Counted from the first letter of the stretch, positions 7,891 through 16,183 are shown. The stretch is DNA of 64,000 bases from Clostridia bacterium (GCA_017513525.1 JAFXFC010000048.1:62001-126000); one strand, 5' to 3'. Notes: a model not told the origin generated them from the letters alone. Numbers and translations are program-made.

Positions 7891-8949
7891 ATGGCTCTTA
7901 AGGTCGGAATTATAGGTAACGGCGGTATAGCAAACGCTCATATGGACGGATATCTTTCCATGGGCGAAGAAGTAGAGATAGTAGCTTGCTGTGATATAAA
8001 TTTCCAAAAAGCAAAGGACTATGCCGAGAAATACGGAATAAAAAACTATTATGATAATTGTTATGACATGCTCAAAGATAATCAGCTTGATGTTGTAAGT
8101 GTGTGCACATGGAATAACGCTCATGCTGAATGTTCAATTGCCGCACTCGAGGCGGGCTGTCATGTTCTTTGCGAAAAGCCTATGGCAATGAACACCGAAG
8201 AAGCTCTTAAAATGAAAGAAGCTGCTGAGAAAAACGGTAAGCTTCTGATGATTGGCTTTGTAAGAAGACAGGGGTTGGATGCCGCAGCTGCCATAGATTA
8301 TATCAAAAAAGGCTATCTTGGTGAAATATATTACGCCAAAGCTACATATCTTCGTCGCTGCGGATTTCCCGGCGGTTGGTTCGGTGATGTCACCCTTTCA
8401 GGCGGCGGTCCTTTAATAGATCTCGGCGTTCATGTTATTGATCTTTCAAGATATATTATGGGCAATCCCAAGCCCGTAACCGTTTTCGGTGCAACATTTA
8501 ATAAAATCGGTGCAAGAAGCCATATAAAAGGCGGCGACTGGCAGAGTGAAACTGTAGTTGAAGAGCCTGTATTTACCGTAGAGGATCTTGCAACTGCCAT
8601 GATAAGATTTGATAACGGTGCTGTTTTGCAGGTAGAAGCAAGCTTCAATCTTAACTTAAAACAAAGCTGTGGAGATATTAATTTCTTTGGAGATAAAGCA
8701 GGACTTTCCCTTAGTCCCTTTGAGCTTTATACAGAATTTAATAATCAGCTTGCAGATATTATTCCGAAAGGTAAGGCTGATTTTGATTTCCAGCGGGATT
8801 TCAGAAAAGAAATCAAAAACTTTATTGATGCTGTTAACGGAAAAGCAGAGTGTCTTGCAACTGCCGAAGACGGAGTAGAGCTTATGAGAATACTCGATGC
8901 AGTTTATCTTTCAGCAAAAACAGGAAAATCTGTTGATATTGTGAGATAG
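7891..8949 (+). CDS. Gfo/Idh/MocA family oxidoreductase
   Basis: This 352-aa NAD(P)-dependent dehydrogenase acts on a sugar or polyol. The N-terminal Rossmann fold begins with VGIIGNGGIANAH. The catalytic Lys lies in CEKPMAMN near residue 95. A GPLIDLGVHVIDL segment near residue 175 marks the C-terminal domain. The ATG at 7891 is chosen over an in-frame GTG at 7882, because that GTG belongs to the ribosome site AGAGGTG. It is coupled to the upstream isomerase. The stop codon lies only 9 nt from that of the convergent M14 peptidase gene, with no terminator between. Confidence 0.88.
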   Translation: MALKVGIIGNGGIANAHMDGYLSMGEEVEIVACCDINFQKAKDYAEKYGIKNYYDNCYDMLKDNQLDVVSVCTWNNAHAECSIAALEAGCHVLCEKPMAMNTEEALKMKEAAEKNGKLLMIGFVRRQGLDAAAAIDYIKKGYLGEIYYAKATYLRRCGFPGGWFGDVTLSGGGPLIDLGVHVIDLSRYIMGNPKPVTVFGATFNKIGARSHIKGGDWQSETVVEEPVFTVEDLATAMIRFDNGAVLQVEASFNLNLKQSCGDINFFGDKAGLSLSPFELYTEFNNQLADIIPKGKADFDFQRDFRKEIKNFIDAVNGKAECLATAEDGVELMRILDAVYLSAKTGKSVDIVR

Positions 8950-8958
8950 TCCAAATAA

Positions 8959-10242
8959 TTATATGTCCGCAGTTTCCCTTAATGCTGCTGCAATGAGCTT
9001 TTTGTTCGCGGCATAAATTTCATCAAACTGTTCTATCGGCAGGGGATTTGTTCCTCTGCCGGTTTCTATTGTGTAGCCGGGACGGTTGTACTCCTGAATA
9101 AACCAATCCTTATAACCCGCAAAGGATGAATCGGGAGGAGTTATTTCTAAGGGATACCCCGAAGCGTCACTTAAGATATTTCCGATTCTTTCACTTTCGG
9201 GAGGCAGAAAATCCTGATATTTCCAATAAATTATACTGCCTTGTGAATGGTAAGCGAGAATAATTCTGAAATTATTTGTTAGAGTGTAATTATAAACTGC
9301 AATAGCTTCGGGCTCTGTAAGGGGAGCAGAGCCTACATATTCGATAGGTGAGGGTCTTGTAAAGCCTTGAGAAAATTTAATTTCCCGTGCATTTTCCCAG
9401 CCTGCAGGATACTGTAAATTGAGATCAACGCCGTTTATATTTGCTTTCCAGCCTTGGGGGAAGGGGACGTTCGGAAATGATGCAGAAATTTCTGTGGCTC
9501 TCGTATAATATTCACCCTCATTCAGTGCACCTGTTACAAGATCCAAGCCGTCGGGGTTTACGAGAGGCACGAGATGAAGACTTGTTTCATTATAAAGCAT
9601 TTCGGCGCTCGTGCCCTCAATAAACTGATTTTTAACGAAGGCTTCAAGATATTCTTCTGTAAATTTCAACACTGTGGGAATATTCAGCCATTCATTTGAA
9701 TGAAATCCTGCATTGATAAATATTTGATTGTTACCGTTTCCGATAGTAAGAACTGAAAGCGGCTTTCCCATTACACTTGTTCCTATTGTGCTTCTTGAAA
9801 TAAAAGGATACCGTGTGATAAGTCCGTCAATGAGAAGGTCCGTGAGATATGATGAATAAGATAAATTTGTCGGAATAAGTTCAAAATCAAAAGGAACGAT
9901 TATTTTATCTCCCGGGAAAATAAGCTCTGGGTCGATGTTGGGATTTGCAGTGATTATTTTGTTGATCGGCGTTCCAGTCATCACGGAAATTGACCAAAGA
10001 CTTTCTCCCTTTTGTACGGTTTTTATGTAATAGCCTTTTATAAATCTTTCGATAAAATTTATTGTTTCGTTTCCTGCGATTCCGTCTTCAACTAGTGAAA
10101 AGGCGCGTTGAAAATTCAGTACTGCCTGCCTTGTGTTTTCACCGAAAATTCCGTCGGGTTCTCCCGACAAAAAGCCTGAACGGATAAGCCCTAACTGCAA
10201 GGCCTCAACTAAAGAGCCTGTGTCTCCTGATCTTAGTGTCAT
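8959..10242 (-). CDS. M14 zinc peptidase with peptidoglycan-binding and LysM domains (gamma-D-glutamyl-diamino acid endopeptidase type)
   Basis: This 427-aa protein has three parts. Residues 1-65 are a peptidoglycan-binding domain 1 (SGDTGSLV...DGIFGENTRQAV). Residues about 72-116 are one LysM domain (YYIKTVQKGESLWSIS...PGDKIIVP). From residue 130 it is an M14 carboxypeptidase domain with the zinc pair His181/Glu184 in FHSNEW, a distal His in LAYHSQG and a catalytic Glu in IETGRGT. The plan resembles Bacillus endopeptidase I, which cuts gamma-D-Glu-meso-DAP bonds of peptidoglycan. No signal peptide is visible, as in that enzyme, so it may act in the mother cell or on spores. GGAAGG precedes the ATG. 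Confidence 0.88.
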   Translation of the reverse strand: MTLRSGDTGSLVEALQLGLIRSGFLSGEPDGIFGENTRQAVLNFQRAFSLVEDGIAGNETINFIERFIKGYYIKTVQKGESLWSISVMTGTPINKIITANPNIDPELIFPGDKIIVPFDFELIPTNLSYSSYLTDLLIDGLITRYPFISRSTIGTSVMGKPLSVLTIGNGNNQIFINAGFHSNEWLNIPTVLKFTEEYLEAFVKNQFIEGTSAEMLYNETSLHLVPLVNPDGLDLVTGALNEGEYYTRATEISASFPNVPFPQGWKANINGVDLNLQYPAGWENAREIKFSQGFTRPSPIEYVGSAPLTEPEAIAVYNYTLTNNFRIILAYHSQGSIIYWKYQDFLPPESERIGNILSDASGYPLEITPPDSSFAGYKDWFIQEYNRPGYTIETGRGTNPLPIEQFDEIYAANKKLIAAALRETADI

Positions 10243-10265
10243 GATATCATCCTTCCATAAATTAA

Positions 10266-10308
10266 AGGATGTACCGACAAAGTGTTATCGGTACATCCTC
10301 TTTTTTTG
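10266..10308. terminator. Perfect 12-bp inverted repeat after cysK
   Basis: AGGATGTACCGA (10266-10277) pairs with TCGGTACATCCT (10288-10299) around a 10-nt loop. On the minus strand, where the genes are, it is preceded by an A tract and followed by TTTAATTTA. On the plus strand it is followed by seven T. It lies between cysK (upstream on the minus strand) and the M14 gene. It is most likely a bidirectional terminator, and stronger in the antisense direction. Confidence 0.7.
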
Positions 10309-10324
10309 TTTTGTAAAGTAATTT

Positions 10325-11293
10325 TTATTCGAATAACGCAGTAGACAGGTATCTTTCTCCCGAATCGGGAAGAAGAACTACGATTCGTATATTTTTGTTG
10401 TTATTCTTTTTTGCAATTTCTGTTGCAGCAAAAAGGGCCGCACCCGAAGAAATTCCCACTAATAATCCGTCAGTTTTTGCAACTGTTCTTGCGGCTTCAT
10501 AAGCTTCTTCTTCAGTAACAGTCACAATTTCGTCTATGATCTCAGTATTAAGAATTGAAGGAACAAAGCCCGCGCCTATACCCATAAGACCGTGGGTGCC
10601 TTTTTCTTCACCTGATAAAACCGCACTTGAAGAGGGTTCAACGGCAATAATCTTTATATCCTTATTATATGCTTTGAGAACCTCGCCTATGCCTGTAATT
10701 GTTCCGCCCGTTCCGACACCTGCGACGAAATAATCAATTTTTCCGTATGTGTCGCGAAGAATTTCGGGACCTGTTGTTTTTCTGTGAATACTGCTGTTTG
10801 AGGGATTGGAAAACTGATCGGGAATATAGGCATTACCAAGTTCCTCTTTCAAGGAAGTTGCCTTATCAATAGCGCCCTGCATTCCCTCTTTTTCAGGTGT
10901 TAAAATGACTTGCGCACCTAAAGCTCTTAAAAGCAGAATTCTTTCCTTACTCATATTTTCGGGCATTGTAAGAATTATCTTATAACCCTTGATTGCAGCC
11001 GCAAAGGAAAGACCGACTCCTGTATTACCGCTTGTAGGCTCTATAATTACGGTGTCTTTATTTATTTCACCGCTTTTTTCAGCATCTTCAATAAGAGCCA
11101 CTCCGACTCTGTCTTTAGCACTTCCCAAAGGATTAAAGTATTCGAGCTTTGCAACTAAATCTGATGCAATACCGTGTTTTTTGGAGTACCCCGAAAGTGA
11201 GAGCATGGGAGTATTTCCCACAAGCTCAGTGAGGTTATTTGCTATTCTGCCGTTTTTGTCAATGCCGAGTCCTAAATTAAATTTACTGTGCAT
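10325..11293 (-). CDS. cysK: Cysteine synthase A (O-acetylserine sulfhydrylase)
   Basis: This 322-aa PLP enzyme makes cysteine from O-acetylserine and sulfide. It begins with LVGNTPMLSL near residue 23. The PLP lysine lies in NPLGSAKDR (about residue 60). The substrate loop is PTSGNTG, and the phosphate-binding loop is GTGGTITGIGE near residue 190. Length matches CysK (about 310). The start lies 11 nt after the small Cys-rich gene, so the two share the promoter at 11549-11577. Confidence 0.95.
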   Translation of the reverse strand: MHSKFNLGLGIDKNGRIANNLTELVGNTPMLSLSGYSKKHGIASDLVAKLEYFNPLGSAKDRVGVALIEDAEKSGEINKDTVIIEPTSGNTGVGLSFAAAIKGYKIILTMPENMSKERILLLRALGAQVILTPEKEGMQGAIDKATSLKEELGNAYIPDQFSNPSNSSIHRKTTGPEILRDTYGKIDYFVAGVGTGGTITGIGEVLKAYNKDIKIIAVEPSSSAVLSGEEKGTHGLMGIGAGFVPSILNTEIIDEIVTVTEEEAYEAARTVAKTDGLLVGISSGAALFAATEIAKKNNNKNIRIVVLLPDSGERYLSTALFE

Positions 11294-11304
11294 ATGTTAC
11301 TCCG

Positions 11305-11517
11305 TTAAATTTCAAAGTCTTCAGGTGTGAATTCTCTTAAAGCAGGTGCTTTCTGCGGAACTCTCTTCAATGGATCATAGCTGAACTTTTTACAGAAATG
11401 ATCTTTTTGCATAACACCCTTTTTCGGACAGAGAATAAACTCTTCATCAGCAGAAAGCCTTCCATGTTTACAATAAGTACATCTCGGTTCAATGTTGCCG
11501 ATAATTTTCCTTTTCAT
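11305..11517 (-). CDS. Small cysteine-rich protein, conserved hypothetical
   Basis: This 70-aa protein has no name I can give with certainty. It holds CTYC followed by further Cys in LCPKK and HFCKKF, enough to bind zinc or a metal cluster, and ends with an acidic tail (FTPEDFEI). ATG 11517 is chosen over an in-frame GTG at 11526; AAAGAG precedes it. It is the first gene of a two-gene unit with cysK, which hints at thiol or metal handling, but that is inference from position only. Confidence 0.65.
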   Translation of the reverse strand: MKRKIIGNIEPRCTYCKHGRLSADEEFILCPKKGVMQKDHFCKKFSYDPLKRVPQKAPALREFTPEDFEI

Positions 11518-11548
11518 GCCGGTCACTCTTTCAAATAATATATGCTAT

Positions 11549-11577
11549 ATTTTAACATATAAAACCTCTGAGGGCAA
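11549..11577 (-). promoter_or_regulatory. Minus-strand promoter for the small Cys protein and cysK
   Basis: On the minus strand: TTGCCC (11577-11572), 17 nt, TAAAAT (11554-11549), 31 nt before the ATG. The -35 begins only 7 nt after the end of the ylbJ-like gene. Confidence 0.55.
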
Positions 11578-11583
11578 GTTCTA

Positions 11584-12669
11584 TTATTGTAAAAATCGTT
11601 TATATTGTGTCGGTTTTTTGTCAGTCAGATTATCTCTGACAGATACTATCAGAACAATGCTTAATAACAGAAGTGTGAATGAGCCCACGGCTGAGCTTGA
11701 AAATAATTTAATTCGTATGGGTTCAGAATATACCGATACAAAAATGGGGAATAAAAATGAAATTAATTGCTGTATACCTGCACAGACGGCAGCCTGAAAC
11801 AGCCGTATAATCAAGTAATTTCGGGGTTTTATCTCAAGTGCAGTAATGTCGGGCAGTTGTTGTAAAAAAATGCAAAATCCGCCGAAATTAAGGCAAAAAG
11901 CGGTTATTGCAAAGGAAAAGTTTTCCGAAGCAAAAATAACTGCACCTGATATCTCACCGAAAAGTGAAAAGAAAGTATTTAATATTTTTATATTTCCGAA
12001 AACGGCACTAAGTCCTGAAATTGCCGCTGAAAACAGTATTATCCATGAGCATACTGAAATTATAGAGGATGAAGCAGAAGCTACCGACATTACAAAAGGA
12101 GATGACTGTTTTTGTGTATTGGCTTCAATGTATTGGTTATTGTTTTTATTTCTAAGGTTATATAAAAAACCAAAGATAACGCAGGTCAGAATATTTGATA
12201 TAAATAACTGAACCCCGACCTTAATATTTGAATATACTGCAATTCCCGTAACATTGATGCAAAAAGAAAGACCGGGACAAGTAAAGAAGAGTGCCAGCCT
12301 TTTTGCTTCAGTTTTACTTATTTTTCCGTCTTCCGATAATTTTACGGCTGATTTAATGGCAGTGTTATATCCGCCTGTCAGTCCTATAATCACCGCTTCG
12401 GAACAGTTTCCCGAAAGTCCGAACAGGCGTAGTAAATATTTGTGAAGCCTTTTTCGTGTTTTATCTGAAAAGCCGCTGTTCAATAAATAGTAAGATATTA
12501 TGAACATCGGAAAAAGCGAAGGTACTATTATATTAAGGCAGTTATTAATGGCTGATATTATGGAATTACTGATGATATCAGAAAATAATAAAATTATTAA
12601 AACGCAAAAAATTGATATTATTATCGGTGGTATATTTAATTTTTGAATTTCTGATTTTGTGTCTTTCAT
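11584..12669 (-). CDS. ylbJ: YlbJ-like sporulation integral membrane protein
   Basis: This 361-aa protein has about eight hydrophobic helices and the gate (nucleoside-recognition) fold. The signature is IVPSLFPMF near residue 53, then a G-x-T-G-G-Y-N-T-A-I-K-S-A segment and TKTEAKRL-like residues, as in YlbJ (GYPAGA, TRxEAER). YlbJ is made in the mother cell under sigma-E and is needed for spore formation. The open frame extends upstream to 12882, but that extension would run antisense through yqfC. The start at 12669 gives the normal N-terminus, although no clear ribosome site precedes it. It is divergent from yqfC-yqfD, another sigma-E set in Bacillus. Confidence 0.75.
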   Translation of the reverse strand: MKDTKSEIQKLNIPPIIISIFCVLIILLFSDIISNSIISAINNCLNIIVPSLFPMFIISYYLLNSGFSDKTRKRLHKYLLRLFGLSGNCSEAVIIGLTGGYNTAIKSAVKLSEDGKISKTEAKRLALFFTCPGLSFCINVTGIAVYSNIKVGVQLFISNILTCVIFGFLYNLRNKNNNQYIEANTQKQSSPFVMSVASASSSIISVCSWIILFSAAISGLSAVFGNIKILNTFFSLFGEISGAVIFASENFSFAITAFCLNFGGFCIFLQQLPDITALEIKPRNYLIIRLFQAAVCAGIQQLISFLFPIFVSVYSEPIRIKLFSSSAVGSFTLLLLSIVLIVSVRDNLTDKKPTQYKRFLQ

Positions 12670-12727
12670 AGTAAATTCTATGGGTAGTTGTACTAAAAAA
12701 TGCAAAATACGCATAGATTTTCCTATG
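12667..12727. repeat. Two CATAG-N6-CTATG palindromes between divergent sporulation genes
   Basis: One copy is at 12667-12682 and the second at 12712-12727, 45 bp apart start to start. Each arm contains CATA, the core of a sigma-E -10 element. On the minus strand, GCATTTT, 14 nt and CATAGAAT approach the sigma-E pattern (KMATATT, 14-15 nt, CATACAMT), but they would put the transcript start almost at the ylbJ ATG. Confidence 0.5.
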
Positions 12728-12751
12728 AATAATATTCTCGGAGATGATGAT

Positions 12752-13036
12752 GTGAATAATAAGACCCTTACGACAGCAGTAAAAAAATTCAGGACTGTTA
12801 TGCGGGGTGCTGAAATAGATATTGAAGAGAGTTTTTTAATGGAAATGAATTCATTCGGAGAATTATCTGTAAAGGGCTGCAAGGATATAAACGGATATGA
12901 TACCGAAAATATAATGCTCGTTTCTGATGAATATTTTTTAAGTGTAAAGGGAGAGGGTTTACAGATAAAAAACTATTCGCCCGTTGATACCGTGATTTGC
13001 GGAAAAATAGAAAACATTGGTTTTATGAAGCGATGA
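12752..13036 (+). CDS. yqfC: Sporulation protein YqfC
   Basis: This 94-aa protein matches YqfC in length (93 aa in Bacillus) and in its place directly before yqfD. It has a short basic N-terminus (residues 1-18), a strand-rich middle and an ending VICGKIENIGFM that is typical. The start is taken as GTG 12752 because GGAGA lies 7 nt upstream; the upstream ATG at 12725 lies in the second palindrome and lacks a ribosome site. In Bacillus the gene belongs to the sigma-E regulon and its exact task is unknown. It is 12 nt from yqfD. Confidence 0.8.
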   Translation: MNNKTLTTAVKKFRTVMRGAEIDIEESFLMEMNSFGELSVKGCKDINGYDTENIMLVSDEYFLSVKGEGLQIKNYSPVDTVICGKIENIGFMKR

Positions 13037-13048
13037 GGGTGAAATTTG

Positions 13049-14233
13049 ATGAAAATAAATTTATCTGATATTCTCTACGGAAAAATCACATTTTCTGTAA
13101 AAAACGGCTTTTGTGATCTGTTTTTGGCTGAATGCAGGAAAAGCGGAATTCCGCTTTTTGATATAATAAAAACTGATGAGGGGCTTAAAGGCTTTGTAAG
13201 ACAAAAGGATCTGAAAGCTCTTATGAAAGTATGCGAAAAAAGCGGTATGGAGCTCTCGGTTTTAAGCCGTAAAGGACTACCCAATATGTTCTTTCGATAC
13301 AGAAGACGCCTTGGTGTGCCAATAGGTGTATTACTCTTTTTTTGTATTATCTGGGTTCTTTCTTCAATGATCTGGAGTGTTGAAATAACAGGGCTTCAAA
13401 AAATACCTGAGGAAACTGTGGTATCATTGCTTGAAGCAACAGGTATTTCAAAGGGCGTATTCAGCGAATCTCTTCAGTGTGATGATGTGGAATTTTTCTT
13501 AGCAAATAATCTGCAGGAGCTTTCATGGGTATCTGTATATGTTGCAGGCAGCAGGGTCTTTGTCGATATAAGAGAGAGGGTTGATGAGACAGAAATTACA
13601 GATGCCAAAAATTACAGTAATATAATTGCGGCTAAGGACGGCGAGGTGATACGCGCAGATATTTATGAGGGCGAGGGGAAAATATATCCCGGCACTCCCG
13701 TCATTAAAGGGGATATGCTTGTAAACGGAGTAGTGACCTTTACTGACGGCAGCGTAAAGTTCGTGAATTCTGAAGCCGATATATGGGCAAGAACTCAGAA
13801 TCATATCAGCTCTTCCTCGGCAATGAATATAACTGCCGAAAAAACTGTGGTTTGTAAGGACAGATATTCTCTTTACTTCTTCGGGATAAAAATACCTTTC
13901 GGGAAGTCTGACAAGGCAGAGAACTTTACAGAAAGTAAATATTTTTTTGAATCCGCGGATATTGTTTTTCCTCTCGGAGTTATAAGAGAAAATTTTTATG
14001 AGCTTACTCCAAACCAAATAGAGATTTCTGATATTAAGGCGGCTCTTATAGCATTTTCTGATTTTTCCAAGGCATCGATGAAGCTGTACGGGGAAGCAAA
14101 AATTCTTGAGCGTGACATAAAAATGTACTATTCTTCTCAGATAAGCATCGAAGCAAAATATCTTTGTGAAGAGAATATTGCTTTAGAAAAAAGCTTTACC
14201 GTTAACAGTGAAGCTGAAAGCAATCAAAGTTAA
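13049..14233 (+). CDS. yqfD: Sporulation protein YqfD
   Basis: This 394-aa protein has a cytoplasmic N-terminal part of about 90 residues, a short basic stretch (FRYRRRLGV), one transmembrane helix (about residues 92-112) and a large external domain. The passage VEITGLQKIPEETV followed by the ELSWVSVYVAGSRVFVDIRER region is the YqfD family core. ATG 13049 follows GAGGGTGA. YqfD is a stage IV sporulation protein under sigma-E. In many Firmicutes the pair is followed by phoH-like genes; here it is not, since pncB lies convergent. Confidence 0.88.
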   Translation: MKINLSDILYGKITFSVKNGFCDLFLAECRKSGIPLFDIIKTDEGLKGFVRQKDLKALMKVCEKSGMELSVLSRKGLPNMFFRYRRRLGVPIGVLLFFCIIWVLSSMIWSVEITGLQKIPEETVVSLLEATGISKGVFSESLQCDDVEFFLANNLQELSWVSVYVAGSRVFVDIRERVDETEITDAKNYSNIIAAKDGEVIRADIYEGEGKIYPGTPVIKGDMLVNGVVTFTDGSVKFVNSEADIWARTQNHISSSSAMNITAEKTVVCKDRYSLYFFGIKIPFGKSDKAENFTESKYFFESADIVFPLGVIRENFYELTPNQIEISDIKAALIAFSDFSKASMKLYGEAKILERDIKMYYSSQISIEAKYLCEENIALEKSFTVNSEAESNQS

Positions 14234-14240
14234 CGGTAAA
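14195..14240. repeat. 12-bp inverted repeat at the end of yqfD
   Basis: TTTACCGTTAAC (14195-14206) and GTTAACGGTAAA (14229-14240) pair perfectly around 22 nt. The left arm is inside the yqfD coding end; the right arm spans its stop codon. No T run follows on the plus strand. It could act as a weak terminator or mRNA 3' stabiliser between yqfD and convergent pncB. Confidence 0.55.
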
Positions 14241-14259
14241 TGTTAATGACAAATATTTG

Positions 14260-15708
14260 TTATTTTGTGAAGCATTCGTCGATCATCGACTGTTTTATGC
14301 TCCAGAGCTTTTGCGAGAGATCAACATAGTAATTATGCGGATATTCAAAACGAACAACTTCTTCCCAGAGAGTATCAATTTGCTCGGCACAGTAGTTTCT
14401 TATTTCATTGGTTGTAGGGAAGTTATATATAAGCTTTCCGTTATCAAATATCTGAACAAGAAGCTGTCTTGCAACAAAGTCTGTAACGGTTTTTCTTTTC
14501 CATGTATAGTCGGGATCAAAAAGCTCATATTCGCGGCAAGAGGAAAGGTCTTCATCTTCGGTTGTAAGCACATCTGCAATTGCTTTTCCTGTTTCGTTAT
14601 CAAATAATCTCCAGAGAAGCTTCGGACAGGGAGTTGTGATTTTTGCAACATTATCCGATATTTTGATCTTGGGAATTATCTCGCCGTTCTTTTCTATGGC
14701 GGAAAGCTTATATACGCCTGCCATAACGGGATTTGAGGCAGATGTGATAAGTCTTTCTCCAACAAGGAAGCTGTCTATTCTCGCACCGTTCTGAAGCATA
14801 TCTCTGATAATATATTCATCAAGTGAGTTTGAAGCGTATATATCACAGTCGGGATAGCCTGCTTCATTAAGAACTCTTCTGATTTTTTTTGAGAGATACG
14901 CGAGATCTCCGCTGTCGATTCTTATACCCTTCGGGCGTTTACCCATAGGAGCTAAAACTTCGTCAAATACCTTTATTGCATTGGGAAGACCTTTATCCAT
15001 GGTGTCATAGGTATCTATGAGCAGTATACAGCTGTCGGGATACTGTTTTGCAAAGGTTGCAAATGCATCATATTCACTGTCAAACATCTGTATCCATGTA
15101 TGGCTCATTGAACCGAAAAGCGGAATATCATACTGCTTTGCCGCGCTTACATTTGTTGTGGCGCAGCAGCCGCCGATATATGCGCTTCTGGCACCGTTGA
15201 GAGCAGCACCGATGCCGTGTGCTCTTCTTGAACCGAATTCAATAATGGCTCTGCCGCCCGCAGATCTCACTATTCTGTTGGCTTTAGTTGCAATAAGTGA
15301 TTGGTGATTAACAGACAGCAATATGATAGTTTCAAGAAGCTGAGCCTGTATTACGGGGCCTCTGACTTTTATTACAGGTTCATTTGCAAATACGGGTGTA
15401 CCTTCGGGAACAGTCCAGATATCGCATGTAAATCTGAAATTCCTGAGGTAATCAATAAATCTGTCGTCAAGCCCTTTGGATGATAAAAATTCGAGATCCT
15501 CCTCAGAGAAGGAAAGTCGCGATATATATTCAGTTAACTGCTGAACGCCTGCCATTATGCAAAAACCGCCGATTTCAGGCGCGGGACGGTAGAACATGTC
15601 AAACCATGCTACGGTTTCGTCAATACCGTTGGCAAGATAACCGTTGGATTGAGCCAATTCATAAAAATCAAAGAGAAGATCGCATTTGTTCATGGAAATA
15701 TTATTCAT
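14260..15708 (-). CDS. pncB: Nicotinate phosphoribosyltransferase
   Basis: This 482-aa enzyme joins nicotinate to PRPP in NAD salvage. Signatures include TVAWFDMFYRPAPEIGGF near residue 30, the phosphohistidine region SMSHTW near residue 205, the PRPP-site stretch GIRIDSGDL near residue 265 and SNSLDEYII near 295. The length fits the long Firmicutes PncB type (about 480-490). GGAG lies 6 nt before the ATG. It is transcribed alone from the promoter at 15742-15770. Confidence 0.93.
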   Translation of the reverse strand: MNNISMNKCDLLFDFYELAQSNGYLANGIDETVAWFDMFYRPAPEIGGFCIMAGVQQLTEYISRLSFSEEDLEFLSSKGLDDRFIDYLRNFRFTCDIWTVPEGTPVFANEPVIKVRGPVIQAQLLETIILLSVNHQSLIATKANRIVRSAGGRAIIEFGSRRAHGIGAALNGARSAYIGGCCATTNVSAAKQYDIPLFGSMSHTWIQMFDSEYDAFATFAKQYPDSCILLIDTYDTMDKGLPNAIKVFDEVLAPMGKRPKGIRIDSGDLAYLSKKIRRVLNEAGYPDCDIYASNSLDEYIIRDMLQNGARIDSFLVGERLITSASNPVMAGVYKLSAIEKNGEIIPKIKISDNVAKITTPCPKLLWRLFDNETGKAIADVLTTEDEDLSSCREYELFDPDYTWKRKTVTDFVARQLLVQIFDNGKLIYNFPTTNEIRNYCAEQIDTLWEEVVRFEYPHNYYVDLSQKLWSIKQSMIDECFTK

Positions 15709-15741
15709 ATCAATTCTCCGGTAATGAAAATTATTAAATTC

Positions 15742-15770
15742 ATTTTATCACAAATACGATTGATTGGCAA
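15742..15770 (-). promoter_or_regulatory. Minus-strand promoter for pncB
   Basis: On the minus strand: TTGCCA (15770-15765), 17 nt, TAAAAT (15747-15742), 33 nt before the ATG. Confidence 0.6.
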
Positions 15771-15836
15771 TTGAATAAATTATATATTTTTTGGTTCGAT
15801 TTTCAGTGATTTTGTTGAATGATATTCGCTAAACTG

Positions 15837-15865
15837 TTGACCCTACGGCATTTGTATGTTAAAAT
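15837..15865 (+). promoter_or_regulatory. Promoter for the small XRE regulator
   Basis: TTGACC (15837-15842), 17 nt, TAAAAT (15860-15865). The ATG is 29 nt downstream. Confidence 0.65.
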
Positions 15866-15894
15866 AAACGGAGAAAATTTTGGAGACAGAAATT

Positions 15895-16140
15895 ATGAGA
15901 TTACGAAAACAAAAGTTAGGTGACAAAAATATTATCGGTGCAAGAGTTGAAATGAAAAGAAAAGAGCTCGGCATCAAGCAAAAAGATTTTTTGGCACAGC
16001 TTCAGGTTGCAGGTATGGATATCAATGCTTCGGGACTTTCAAAGCTTGAAGGTCAGATAAGAAGCGTGTATGACTATGAATTGGCAGTTATTTCCCGCGT
16101 TCTCGGTGTGAGCATTTCATGGCTTCTCGGGGAAGAATAA
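15895..16140 (+). CDS. Small XRE-family helix-turn-helix protein
   Basis: This 81-aa protein is almost all one Cro/CI-type domain: ARVEMKRKELGIKQKDF (helices 1-2), a recognition part around DINASGLSKLEGQIR, and a closing VLGVSISWLLGEE. The spacing is that of the XRE type common in Clostridia. The start is taken at ATG 15895 (GGAGA 8 nt upstream) rather than an in-frame TTG at 15880. It has its own promoter and no clear operator of its own. The target is unknown. Confidence 0.82.
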   Translation: MRLRKQKLGDKNIIGARVEMKRKELGIKQKDFLAQLQVAGMDINASGLSKLEGQIRSVYDYELAVISRVLGVSISWLLGEE

Positions 16141-16154
16141 AATATTTAAAAATC

Positions 16155-16183
16155 TTGCATTTATTAATAATAAATGATATACT
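16155..16183 (+). promoter_or_regulatory. Promoter for the second XRE regulator / flavoprotein operon
   Basis: TTGCAT (16155-16160), 17 nt, TATACT (16178-16183). The start codon is 54 nt after the -10, leaving room for the inverted repeat at 16185-16214. Confidence 0.65.

Noticed and set aside
12670..12882. Longer ylbJ-like reading frame starting at 12882
   Set aside because: It would run antisense through the start of yqfC, adds 71 residues absent from the family, and leaves no space for divergent promoters.
14246..14260. ACAAATATTTGT palindrome between yqfD and pncB as a regulator site
   Set aside because: Short, AT-rich and between convergent gene ends, where an operator is not expected.
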